64,000 bases of DNA, taken from positions 1 through 64,000 of the forward strand of contig JBBQGV010000016.1 of NCBI GenBank assembly GCA_038323375.1, written 5' to 3'. Position 1 is the first letter of the stretch. Each line of letters opens with the position of its first letter. The position numbers and the translations under genes are program-made. This DNA is from JABWAJ01 sp038323375 (GTDB lineage Bacteria > Bacteroidota > Bacteroidia > Chitinophagales > Saprospiraceae). The notes beneath the pieces were generated by a model. The model had not been told where the DNA came from, did no database searches, and saw only the letters and a program-made list of their open reading frames with translations. Positions 16,863 through 24,874 of this stretch are shown piece after piece.

Positions 16863-17810
16863 ATGAAAAACTTTTTATCGGTTGAAGATGTGCCCGATTT
16901 AACGGGACTACTACACAAAGCCTTAGCTTACAAGGCCGAACCGTTTGTTGATAAACAACTCGGCGTTGGCAAAACGCTGGGGATGCTGTTTATGAATCCC
17001 AGTATGCGCACCCGCATCAGTACCCAGGTTGCCGCCAGAAATTTGGGCATGGAGGTCATCGTTTTCAATGTTGAAAAAGATGGCTGGCAATTGGAATTTG
17101 CCGACGGTGCCATTATGAAAGGTGATAAAACCGAACACATAAAGGAAGCCGCCAGTGTGCTGGGGCAATATGTGCAGGTGCTGGGCATCCGTAGTTTTCC
17201 AAAATTGACAGACCGGAATGAAGATTACAGTGAGCATGTCATCCGGCAATTTGCCAAATATTCCAATATCCCTGTGGTCAGTCTGGAAAGTGCAACTTTG
17301 CACCCATTACAGAGTCTGACAGACATCCTGACCATTCAGGAAAACTTCCAGCAGCCGCGCCGACCCAAAATTGTCATGACCTGGGCCCCGCACGTAAAGG
17401 TTTTACCACAGGCCGTTCCTAATTCTTTTGCACAATGGGTGAATGCCTGGGGCGAAGCCGATTTTGTGATTGTCCAGCCGGAAGGCTACGAACTGGCGGA
17501 GCAGTTTACTGGCAATGCCACCATCGAACACAATCAGGACAAAGCCCTGCAAGGCGCTGATTTTGTGTATGTAAAAAACTGGTCTTCTTACAAAAACTAT
17601 GGAAAAATCATCCGGAATGATACTTCGTGGATGTTCACCAACAAAAAATTAGCGCTGACCAATGATGCTAAGGTGATGCATTGTCTTCCGGTGCGTAGAA
17701 ATATTGTGATTGCCGATGAAATTCTCGACGGCCCCAATTCCATTGTCATTCCGCAGGCTGGCAACCGGGTTTGGGCTGCGCAGGCTGTGTTGAGTGAATT
17801 ATTGAAATAA
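16863..17810 (+). CDS. argF': N-acylornithine carbamoyltransferase (acetyl or succinyl)
   Basis: Arginine-synthesis transcarbamylase acting on an N-acylated ornithine instead of free ornithine, as known for Bacteroides (N-succinyl) and Xanthomonas (N-acetyl). The carbamoyl-phosphate motif is FMNPSMRTR (residues 43-51), followed by LESATLHPLQSLTD, TWAPHVKVLPQAVPNSFA and HCLPVRRN. The 315-residue length and overall sequence fit the Bacteroides enzyme best. The residue reported to set acyl specificity, Pro90 in the succinyl enzyme and Glu92 in the acetyl enzyme, is Thr90 here (GDKTEHI), so the substrate is unresolved. Divergent from pheT; the lipid kinase gene follows after 21 bp. Confidence 0.88.
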   Translation: MKNFLSVEDVPDLTGLLHKALAYKAEPFVDKQLGVGKTLGMLFMNPSMRTRISTQVAARNLGMEVIVFNVEKDGWQLEFADGAIMKGDKTEHIKEAASVLGQYVQVLGIRSFPKLTDRNEDYSEHVIRQFAKYSNIPVVSLESATLHPLQSLTDILTIQENFQQPRRPKIVMTWAPHVKVLPQAVPNSFAQWVNAWGEADFVIVQPEGYELAEQFTGNATIEHNQDKALQGADFVYVKNWSSYKNYGKIIRNDTSWMFTNKKLALTNDAKVMHCLPVRRNIVIADEILDGPNSIVIPQAGNRVWAAQAVLSELLK

Positions 17811-17831
17811 ACACAAGACCGTGCTGCGCGT

Positions 17832-18776
17832 ATGACCACAATTAACGCCGGGCAATGGGGCATCATTGCCAATCTAACCGCTGGCGGCGGCGCTGTAAAA
17901 AAGCATTGGCCCGCCATAGAGGCCGCGCTGAAAGCAGGGTTGCCGGTGGCGCAGGTATGGTTTACAGAATACCCCAAACACGCCGTTGAGCTGGTGGAAA
18001 AAGCAGTGGAGGCTGGATACAGACACTTGATTGCAGTGGGCGGCGATGGCACGAACCACGAAGTGACGAATGGTATTTTGAAGCAACAAATCGTTGCGCC
18101 TCAGGAGGTTACTTATGCATTGCTGCCGGTGGGCACCGGTAACGATTGGGCTCGGATGTACGGAATTCCCCGTGCATTGAAATCCTGGGTGGAAATGGTA
18201 CAAGCCGGGAAAACTCGCTTTCAGGACGTTGGGAAAGTAGAATATTGGGAAGATCAGGATCGGAATGGCGTGCGTTATTTTGTAAATGTGGCCGGTATGG
18301 CCTACGACGCTTTTGTGGTGCAGTATGCCGAATCGCGCAGGAGCCAGAGAGCGGGGCGGTTTTATTATTTGCTGATGATCCTGTGGTGCCTGTTCCGCTA
18401 CCGGCATGTCAAAAGTACCGTACAATTCGGGGACACCCAAGTGGAAGATTACTATTACACCATCAATATTGGCATTTGCCGGTACAGTGGCGGCGGCATC
18501 CAAATGACGCCGCACGCCATACCCGACGATGGACTATTGGCGCTGACCTTAGCCGGGTGTATCAGCAAATTGGGGGTAATTTGGGCAACCCCGCGTTTTT
18601 ACAACGGCACCATCCGTAAACACCCCAAAGTAACTACTTTCCAGGTGCCTGCAATGCTGGTGGAAGCCGCAGGAGCAGCGCCGGTGTTACTCGAAGCCGA
18701 TGGCGAATTTTTGGGGCAGGCGCCTGCAAAATTTTCAGTTGTAGCCGGCGCATTGCGCATTGTTGTGCCGTCCTGA
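17832..18776 (+). CDS. diacylglycerol kinase family lipid kinase
   Basis: A protein of the DAGK catalytic-domain superfamily (DgkB/YegS/sphingosine kinase type) that phosphorylates a lipid at the membrane surface. The nucleotide-binding motif is HLIAVGGDGTNHEVTNGI near residue 70, followed by LLPVGTGNDWARMYGIP and a C-terminal beta-rich domain with FVNVAGMAYDAFV and LLEADGEFLG. The length of 314 is typical. It is probably cotranscribed with the carbamoyltransferase gene upstream (21 bp gap), though no functional link is obvious. The exact lipid cannot be told from the sequence. Confidence 0.9.
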   Translation: MTTINAGQWGIIANLTAGGGAVKKHWPAIEAALKAGLPVAQVWFTEYPKHAVELVEKAVEAGYRHLIAVGGDGTNHEVTNGILKQQIVAPQEVTYALLPVGTGNDWARMYGIPRALKSWVEMVQAGKTRFQDVGKVEYWEDQDRNGVRYFVNVAGMAYDAFVVQYAESRRSQRAGRFYYLLMILWCLFRYRHVKSTVQFGDTQVEDYYYTINIGICRYSGGGIQMTPHAIPDDGLLALTLAGCISKLGVIWATPRFYNGTIRKHPKVTTFQVPAMLVEAAGAAPVLLEADGEFLGQAPAKFSVVAGALRIVVPS

Positions 18777-18863
18777 TGGTGACGGTTGTTCAAACAGACG
18801 TCTAAGGTTTGTGATAAAATGTTTATATTGTGACATCTGTTTTCAACCTAAAAACAACTAACC

Positions 18864-19526
18864 ATGAAAAGACTAAGCTTCTTTTTACTGATGATGGCCT
18901 ATTTGATCAACCTGGACGCTCAGGTATACGAACAGTATAAAACCATGAGCCAGGGCGATCGAAATGCCCTGACCATGACCCTCCCGCAAAACAAGGATAA
19001 ATTCGTAGGAACCCTTTGGAGCGCCTACATGAAGGAATTTTACGGTACAAAAACAAAATTGAATAAAAAAACGGGGGAATGGTTTTCCGACAATGTGGAT
19101 ATGCCGGCCATTGGCCTGGGAAACACCGTTGACGTTTACGCCACCGCAGAGCAAATAAACGACGATGTTCGCCTTTCGGTGTGGTTCGACCTCGGTGGCG
19201 CTTATCTGACTTTGCGCGAACACTACGACCGTTATCCGGAAGCGGAAAAATTGATGATGCGTTTTGCGCTGGAAGTGGCTCAAAAGTCAACCGAACAACA
19301 ATTGGGTACCGAAGAGAAAAAACTGAAAGCTTTGGAAAACGACCTGAAAAAACTCCAAAGCAACAATGAGCGCTATCTGAAAGACATTGAGCGCGCCCGC
19401 GAAACCATCCGCAAAGCGGAAGAAGGCATTGCCAAAAATGACAAAGACCAGGCCGATACCCAGGATAAAATTGAACAACAGAAAAAAGCCATCGAGGCAG
19501 TTCGGCGCAAGCTGAATGATCTTTAA
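18864..19526 (+). CDS. secreted coiled-coil protein of unknown function
   Basis: A 220-residue protein with an N-terminal signal peptide (MKRLSFFLLMMAYLINLDAQ, cleavage likely after DAQ). A globular part of about 110 residues follows, containing GTLWSAYMKEFYGTKTKLNK and VRLSVWFDLGGAYLTLREHY. The last 90 residues are a Lys/Glu-rich coiled coil (EKKLKALENDLKKLQSNNER). This layout, a small periplasmic domain plus a coiled coil, is common among unnamed Bacteroidota proteins. No function assigned. A stem-loop follows directly after the stop. Confidence 0.75.
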   Translation: MKRLSFFLLMMAYLINLDAQVYEQYKTMSQGDRNALTMTLPQNKDKFVGTLWSAYMKEFYGTKTKLNKKTGEWFSDNVDMPAIGLGNTVDVYATAEQINDDVRLSVWFDLGGAYLTLREHYDRYPEAEKLMMRFALEVAQKSTEQQLGTEEKKLKALENDLKKLQSNNERYLKDIERARETIRKAEEGIAKNDKDQADTQDKIEQQKKAIEAVRRKLNDL

Positions 19527-19529
19527 TCG

Positions 19530-19568
19530 GTTGACGGTGGAAGAGCTCGTCCACCATCCACCGTCAAC
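19530..19568 (+). terminator. 11-bp hairpin between two genes
   Basis: GTTGACGGTGG (19530-19540) pairs perfectly with CCACCGTCAAC (19558-19568). An alternative inner stem GGTGG/CCACC is also possible. It starts 4 bp after one stop and ends 9 bp before the next ATG. No T-run follows, so it may be an RNA-processing or stability hairpin, not a terminator. Confidence 0.5.
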
Positions 19569-19577
19569 TGTACAAAA

Positions 19578-20267
19578 ATGCCCATAGAAGTTATCGCTTT
19601 CGACGCCGACGATACCCTTTGGATCAACGAGCCGTATTTCCAGGAAACAGAACGGCGCTTTTGTACCCTGCTGGAAGATTACCTGCCGCAGCATACCGTT
19701 TCGCGCGAGTTGCTGCAAACCGAAATTGCCAACCTGAGTCTCTACGGCTTTGGGGTGAAGAGTTTCATGTTGTCCATGATTGAAACAGCGATAAAAATTT
19801 CTGAAGGCACCATTGGCGTTAGTGCAATCGAAAAAATCATCCAGGAAGGTAAAGCTATGCTTGATCGCCCGATTGAACTCTTAGACGGCGTAAAAGCCGT
19901 GCTTTCGAAGCTGAAAGGCCACTACCGGTTAGTGGTGGCGACCAAAGGCGATTTGCTCGACCAGGAACGCAAGTTGAAAAAATCGGGGCTGGAGCATTTT
20001 TTCCACCACATCGAAATCATGTCGGACAAACAGGAAGCCGATTACCTGAAACTCATCCGGCATTTGGACATCCAGCCCCATCAGTTGATGATGATCGGGA
20101 ATTCCCTGAAATCGGACGTACTCCCCGTACTAAACATTGGCGGGCATGGGTGCCATGTGCCTTACCATACCACATGGGAGCATGAAAAGATAGACATCCT
20201 TGTAGAGCACCCCAACTTTCGTTCGGTGGGAACGATTTCTGAAATCAGCCGTTTTTTGATGTCATGA
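19578..20267 (+). CDS. HAD-superfamily hydrolase (YjjG-like)
   Basis: A phosphatase of the haloacid dehalogenase superfamily with an alpha-helical cap. Motif I is AFDADDTLW at residues 7-15 with both catalytic Asp residues. Motif II is the Thr in LVVATKGD, motif III the Lys near SDKQEADYL, and motif IV is MIGNSLKSDVLP. The cap lies between residues 20 and 95. Length 229. Substrate is not predictable; close relatives act on small phosphates such as nucleotides or sugar phosphates. Confidence 0.88.
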   Translation: MPIEVIAFDADDTLWINEPYFQETERRFCTLLEDYLPQHTVSRELLQTEIANLSLYGFGVKSFMLSMIETAIKISEGTIGVSAIEKIIQEGKAMLDRPIELLDGVKAVLSKLKGHYRLVVATKGDLLDQERKLKKSGLEHFFHHIEIMSDKQEADYLKLIRHLDIQPHQLMMIGNSLKSDVLPVLNIGGHGCHVPYHTTWEHEKIDILVEHPNFRSVGTISEISRFLMS

Positions 20268-20453
20268 AAAAAGTAATAGACCTGGAAACCTGGCCGCATA
20301 GCTTCAACCTTTAACAAACCCATCTCTACCAACGGCTTCCTTATTTAAACCGACTATAAATCCTGACGGACATCGCGTTTTGTACCGGCCTGTTTTTGTC
20401 ATGGAAGTACCGCTTGTACTGCCTTTTCTTTCATTTCAAAAAACAAAGTCGTT

Positions 20454-20675
20454 ATGAAAAGTCATGTCATCCTCATGATTACAGTTTTATTTTTGGGCTG
20501 CACAACCGGCTTCGCAAATATCCAGGCGGTTTTTAGCGGCAAATTCAGCGGCGGAAACACCTTCACTGCACAAGCCTACCGGGAGACGTTTGCGATGGCT
20601 GTGCCCTTGCTCCAGGCTGCGAATGTGGAGTGCGGTTCTTTTGTCCCTATTGTTCGGGTAGTGGCAGTTAATTAG
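20454..20675 (+). CDS. small secreted peptide, unknown
   Basis: A 73-residue reading frame with a convincing signal sequence (MKSHVILMITVLFLGCTTGF) and a short mature part containing FSGKFSGGNTFTAQAYRETF and one Cys. A lipobox reading (LFLGC) is possible. It is preceded by 180 bp without a gene and followed closely by the convergent T9SS gene. It may be a real small secreted protein or the remnant of a larger one. No family is recognised. Confidence 0.45.
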   Translation: MKSHVILMITVLFLGCTTGFANIQAVFSGKFSGGNTFTAQAYRETFAMAVPLLQAANVECGSFVPIVRVVAVN

Positions 20676-20728
20676 TGGTCGCCGGCTTCAGCCAGCAGGC
20701 CAAAAGTAAAAAAGCAACTTTAAAAAAG

Positions 20729-21955
20729 TTAATCTCGAAGCGCCACCACCTTTTTCACTACATCCGGCAAACCTTCCAATTGCACCCGGATATAGTACAC
20801 GCCACTGGGCCAGGTTGAAAGGTCAAGGGTTTCAACGCTGTTTCCAGCAGCTTCTAATTCCTGAACTTTCAGCCTACTCCCTTGTACGTCGTAAACTTCC
20901 ATGCGAATGGCACGGTTTGCGTAAGCGCTCAAATCCACCAGAACAGCGCCGGTTGTTGGATTTGGATAGACTTTTATTGAAGCTGCTGGTGTATCTACTT
21001 CCGATTGCACCGTCACCCCGCCGTTTCCGGTTTTCAAAATCAAGCCATTGTCTCCGACAATATAGCCGGTAATTTCATCCGTGAACTGCACGGCGTAAAG
21101 GCTACTGCCATCTCCATAGATTTGCTGGCTCCAGGTATTCCCGCTGTCTGTAGAGTTGAGAATCCGGCCATGCCAGCCTACTGCATAGCCGTGTGTCTCC
21201 GTGGGGAAATGAATGGCATAGAGCTGGGGTTCGCTGGAATCGTCTAAAGAAATCCAGTTGCTGCCGCCATTTGAGGTGGCCACAAAAGCACTGATGTACC
21301 AGCCGCCTATAAAACCCTTGTCGGGCGCTGTAAAAAAGACCGCTTCGAGATTACTGAGGTTCGGGATGGGCGTATTGATTGGGCTTTCTGTCCAGGTCTC
21401 CCCACCATCGGTTGTTTTTAGGTAGGCCCAGCCATAGCCTGTCCCAACTGCGTATCCGATTTGCGGCATTGGAAAGTGGATGCTGCTCATGATGCGCAGG
21501 GTGACTGGCGTTTTAGGCACCCAGGTTGTGCCCCCATCTGTGGTTTTAAAAATCAACCCATCGCCGCCGATACAAAAACCGGTTTGCGAATCGAGGAACA
21601 GCAGGTCGCGAAAAGAATAGCCTGCTGGCAGCGTTAATGCTGCCCAAAGGTTGCCGCCATCCACTGTTTTGAAAGCATGGACATCGCCGGCGACAAAACC
21701 TGTGGCTTCATCTGTAAAATGCACAGCGTGAAGGTCTTCTGTAGTATTGATGACGAGGGCGTTCCACGTTTCACCGGCATCCGTCGTTTTGATAACCGTG
21801 CCCGCAGCGCCAACCGCATAGCCCGTTGCAGAAGACGGAAAATGGAGGTCGTACAAATCGTTGCCGGTTCCAGAAATTTTGGGAATCCATTGTGCTTCGG
21901 CGCTCCGAACAAAAAACGGAAGTACCAGTATCAGCAAGAGGAAAGTTTTTTTCAT
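20729..21955 (-). CDS. secreted BNR/Ycf48-like beta-propeller with T9SS sorting domain
   Basis: A 408-residue exoprotein: a signal peptide (MKKTFLLLILVLPFF to AEAQ), then about seven repeats of the form GYAVG...GxIxKTTDGGxTW. These are the Asp-box-like BNR repeats also found in the photosystem assembly factor Ycf48 and in sialidase-type propellers. The C-terminal 80 residues (IKVYPNPTTGAVLVDLSAY to KKVVALRD) are a T9SS type A sorting domain, so the protein should be exported through the outer membrane and attached to the surface or released. Glycosidase activity is not implied by the repeats. The sorting domain closely resembles that of the neighbouring remnant at 22138. Confidence 0.9.
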   Translation of the reverse strand: MKKTFLLLILVLPFFVRSAEAQWIPKISGTGNDLYDLHFPSSATGYAVGAAGTVIKTTDAGETWNALVINTTEDLHAVHFTDEATGFVAGDVHAFKTVDGGNLWAALTLPAGYSFRDLLFLDSQTGFCIGGDGLIFKTTDGGTTWVPKTPVTLRIMSSIHFPMPQIGYAVGTGYGWAYLKTTDGGETWTESPINTPIPNLSNLEAVFFTAPDKGFIGGWYISAFVATSNGGSNWISLDDSSEPQLYAIHFPTETHGYAVGWHGRILNSTDSGNTWSQQIYGDGSSLYAVQFTDEITGYIVGDNGLILKTGNGGVTVQSEVDTPAASIKVYPNPTTGAVLVDLSAYANRAIRMEVYDVQGSRLKVQELEAAGNSVETLDLSTWPSGVYYIRVQLEGLPDVVKKVVALRD

Positions 21956-22060
21956 GTATTCGAGTTTTTAGTTCAGACAAATATAAACCCGAATGCCCCT
22001 TGGCGCTTTTGTATGGCCGGTAAAAGAATGTCGGCCAACAGCGGAGCAGTGATTTATCAT

Positions 22061-22110
22061 AAAAAACCCGGCTGAACGGCGCAATGATGCATCTACGCCG
22101 CCCAGTCGGG
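22061..22110 (-). terminator. Rho-independent terminator
   Basis: On the minus strand, CCCGACTG and GGCG pair with CGCC and CAGCCGGG (positions 22067-22110) and are followed at once by TTTTTT (22066-22061). It lies 28 bp beyond the stop of the T9SS remnant gene at 22138, so that remnant has kept its terminator. Confidence 0.8.
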
Positions 22111-22137
22111 CTCTATGAAACAAGGTAATCTATTCTT

Positions 22138-22885
22138 TTACTGCACGATCACCCGCTTCACCGCATCGGGCAATCCTTCTGATTGCACCCGGATGAGGTA
22201 AATGCCGGCTCCGTAGTTCGAAAGATCGAAGCGTTCGGTGTTCCCCTCTGCTGTATCTTTTTCTACCATTTGCAGTACTTTCCCCTGAACATTGTACAGT
22301 TCGATGCGCAGGTTATTGGCAGGATAAGCGCTCAGATCAAGGGTGATTTCGCCGGTAGTCGGGTTTGGATAAACTTGTAAATCAGGTGCGGCAGCGTCCA
22401 TTCCCGCATTGCCAGGCGCAACCAATGGCGCAATGGCACCCGTGACGGTAACATTGTCGAACACCGCAGTTGTGACCACATTGCCATTGATGCTTTCTGC
22501 GAACAACCCGGCATGGATACAACCTGCCATACTCACCGTTGCCGAAAAGGCAAAAGTCCAGGAAGTGCCATCTATCGAAGTGTACCCCGAGAAGTTGCTG
22601 CCGCTACGCACTAAGCGCAGCCAGGAATGTTGCGGACGGAAGTAGTTGAGGTTGTTGGAAGCGCCGTTGGTGGTTGCGCGGATTTCGCGACGGATATTGC
22701 CATTGCTTTGAGTTTTCAGGACACTTCTTTCGAGCCTGGCATCAGCGTTTCCCTCAAGGTAATGCCTGCCCAGCCACCGTTTTGCACATTGGCTACATGG
22801 GCAATGATTGCGCCATTTCCGCATAGTTGGCGGGAAGCTAAATGAAGGACATCCGCTGAAGAATTGGAGAAACCGCTTGTGTTTT
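22138..22885 (-). pseudogene. 5'-truncated, frameshifted T9SS cargo protein
   Basis: The intact part (22138 to about 22717) encodes a jelly-roll-like segment (SWLRLVRSGSNFSGYTSIDG, TWTFAFSATVSM), then a T9SS sorting domain (LQVYPNPTTGEITLDLSAY to KRVIVQ). Upstream of about 22720 the coherent sequence continues in a different frame as ADVLHLASRQLCGNGAIIAH, VANVQNGGWAGITLRETL and MPGSKEVS, then a stop. Restoring one base near 22720 joins SKEVS to LKTQSNGNIRREI, so a one-base loss caused a frameshift. The sequence stops resembling the protein at about 22885, where the endonuclease V remnant begins on the other strand. No signal peptide remains, so the product cannot be exported. Confidence 0.75.
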
Positions 22886-23288
22886 TTCAGAAATATTGGA
22901 TTCCCCCGCGGAATACGAACTAGGGGCTTTTTATAAAAGAGAACTGCCCTTCATGATCAGTTTGCTGAAACAAATTGACCTCAACGGGGTGAGGGTCATC
23001 ATTGTACATGGCTTCGTCGTACTGGACGCCGCCGATAAGCCAGGATTGGGCGGACGGCTTTACGAATATTTGGACAAAAAAATACCGATCATTGGGGTGG
23101 CGAAAACCAATTTTGCACAAAATATTACCAACAAGCGGGCCGTGGTACGCGGGCAAAGCTCGAAGCCTTTGTTTGTTACTGCGCTGGAAATGGATCTTGA
23201 TACGGCTGCTGACCTTACAAAAAACATGCATGGAAATTACAGGATGCCGACGATATTGAAAGAGCTTGACCGGCTAACAAAATATTAA
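22881..23288 (+). pseudogene. endonuclease V fragment, 5'-truncated and catalytically dead
   Basis: The frame encodes the C-terminal two thirds of an endonuclease V of the Bacteroidota type: EYELGAFYKRELPFMISLL, GFVVLDAADKPGLGG, IPIIGVAKTNF and MPTILKELDRLTKY. Endonuclease V nicks DNA beside deaminated bases (inosine). Three acidic residues bind the metal: Asp in the N-terminal DVxY motif, Glu in RExP, and Asp in VDGxG-type motifs. The first is missing with the N-terminus, the Glu is present in KRELP, and the third is replaced by His (IIVHGF, codon 23007-23009). The only start codon is a TTG at 22896. I regard it as a dead remnant. Confidence 0.75.
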
Positions 23289-23414
23289 ACGGAGGCGGCA
23301 TTGGGCGATACCCGGGAATAAGAGTTGTCCACATTGATGTAAGAGGCCATCTGGCAAGGTGGGATAAGTACTAGCCTTGCGATTAGACAAAATTCATAAA
23401 AAGCAAAGACAGGG

Positions 23415-23445
23415 TTGTAAATGGTACGAAAAATCATTAATTTTG
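23415..23445 (+). promoter_or_regulatory. promoter of the AbiE operon
   Basis: TTG (23415-23417), 20 bp spacer, then TAATTTTG (23438-23445), an exact match to TAnnTTTG, 35 bp before the antitoxin ATG. No clear inverted repeat for antitoxin binding was found between 23446 and 23480. Confidence 0.55.
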
Positions 23446-23480
23446 TTTCTGTTTTTTACCTAAAGTAGTAATTTTTAGAA

Positions 23481-24089
23481 ATGATAATCTTAGATTTCTT
23501 GAAGAAATTTGAACATAACCCCGTTTTTTCGATTGCGGATGTATTGAGGCTATATCCTGGCTTCGACCGGAAAAACCTTGTCCGTTGGCAGGAAAAAGGC
23601 TTAGTGCTCAAGCTCCGCAACAAATGGTATGCTTTACCGGAAAAAATTCGGGATGAGGCCGATTTGTTTATGGTTGCCAATGCAATTTATGTCCCTTCCT
23701 ATGTTTCACTTGAGTCTGCATTTGCATTTTACGGATGGATACCTGAGGGCGTATTTACAGTAACGTCCGTTACAACGTTAAAAACTGCTTTTTTCTCGAA
23801 TGAAACAGGTCACTTTCAATACACGAATATAAAAAAATCCTTGTTTTTTGGATTTTGGTTTCCAGGTAATCTTCGAATGGCCGAGCCTGAAAAAGCGCTC
23901 CTTGATTACTTATATCTACATCCGGAACTTGTTTCTGTTGAAGATTTTGAAAGTTTGCGCTGGTTTCGGGAAGAAATTTCAGAAAAAATAAATTTCCAAA
24001 AGTTACTAGACTATGCTCGTTTGTTTGATTCTGCTGTGCTCAACAGGCGGATAAGTATATTTAAACAATTTTTAGATGGTGAATATTGA
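23481..24089 (+). CDS. AbiEi-type antitoxin (type IV toxin-antitoxin)
   Basis: A 202-residue protein of the AbiEi antitoxin family. The N-terminal winged helix (VFSIADVLRLYPGFDRKNLV, RWQEKGLVLKLRNKWYALPE) should bind the operon promoter. The C-terminal part (VSLESAFAFYGWIPEG, TVTSVTTLKTAFF, AEPEKALLDYLYLHPE) is the antitoxicity domain. AbiE systems act in phage defence by abortive infection; the antitoxin represses transcription and counters the toxin without direct binding. The gene overlaps the toxin gene by 14 bp. The pair is AT-rich compared with its neighbours, consistent with mobility. Confidence 0.85.
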   Translation: MIILDFLKKFEHNPVFSIADVLRLYPGFDRKNLVRWQEKGLVLKLRNKWYALPEKIRDEADLFMVANAIYVPSYVSLESAFAFYGWIPEGVFTVTSVTTLKTAFFSNETGHFQYTNIKKSLFFGFWFPGNLRMAEPEKALLDYLYLHPELVSVEDFESLRWFREEISEKINFQKLLDYARLFDSAVLNRRISIFKQFLDGEY

Positions 24090-24858
24090 CAGTTTGCTCC
24101 GATTCTTTCCGGCACAGGTACACCGCAGCCGCCAGTTTATCTTGCGCGAGTACCTGCAGTATAAAATTCTCGAAATCATGTTTCGAAGTGAGTTCGGAGA
24201 AAAATTTTCATTCCTGGGCGGTACCTGCCTTCGCATTGTACATGACAATACCCGGTTCTCAGAAGACCTTGGTTTTGATAATTTCAACCTTTCAACAGAA
24301 GACTTTGACCAGTGTTCAATCGCAATTCAGAAAGGCTTGCAACACGAGGGGTTTGAAGTGGAAATGCGCAATATTCATGCCGGAGCTTATCATTGCTATT
24401 TACGTTTTCCAAACCTGCTTTTTGAGCAAGGGCTAAGCGGGCATCGGCAGGAGAAAATCCTGGTTAGTCTTGATACTGAACAACAGGGATTTGACTTCAA
24501 ACCCGATGTTTATTTTTTGCAAAAATTCGGTATTGTTGCCAGCATTAGCGTTACGCCTCCGGATTTACTGCTTTCACAAAAATTTAATGCCATTTGTAAT
24601 CGAAAAAGAGCAAAAGGAAGGGACTTTTTCGATGTTGTTTTTCTGCTTGGAATGGGGTATAAACCCAATTACGAATATCTCGAAGCCAAGTTGAGTCTTC
24701 AGACGCCGGCAGCGCTTCGGGAACGGATACTTGAGGTGTGCAACCATCTCGATTTTAATGCGCTTGCGCTCGACGTACAGCCTTTTTTGTTTGATCCGCG
24801 AGAGAACAGAAAGGTGCATGAGTTTATTGCTTTTTTCAGACAGGCGTCTTTAGGATAA
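24076..24858 (+). CDS. AbiEii-type nucleotidyltransferase toxin, one expected Asp missing
   Basis: A 260-residue protein of the AbiEii/AbiGii toxin family (DNA polymerase beta-like nucleotidyltransferase fold). The core motif is FLGGTCLRIVHDNTRFSEDL (residues 46-65), followed by GFDNF. In relatives I recall, the motif reads SEDLDF, with two Asp residues that hold the metal; here the second is Gly66 (codon GGT at 24271-24273). Later landmarks are present: PDLLLSQKFNAI and KGRDFFDVVFLL. If the DxD pair is essential, this toxin would be weak or inactive while its antitoxin remains intact. Confidence 0.85.
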   Translation: MVNIDSLLRFFPAQVHRSRQFILREYLQYKILEIMFRSEFGEKFSFLGGTCLRIVHDNTRFSEDLGFDNFNLSTEDFDQCSIAIQKGLQHEGFEVEMRNIHAGAYHCYLRFPNLLFEQGLSGHRQEKILVSLDTEQQGFDFKPDVYFLQKFGIVASISVTPPDLLLSQKFNAICNRKRAKGRDFFDVVFLLGMGYKPNYEYLEAKLSLQTPAALRERILEVCNHLDFNALALDVQPFLFDPRENRKVHEFIAFFRQASLG

Positions 24859-24874
24859 ACGTTAAAAACACAAC

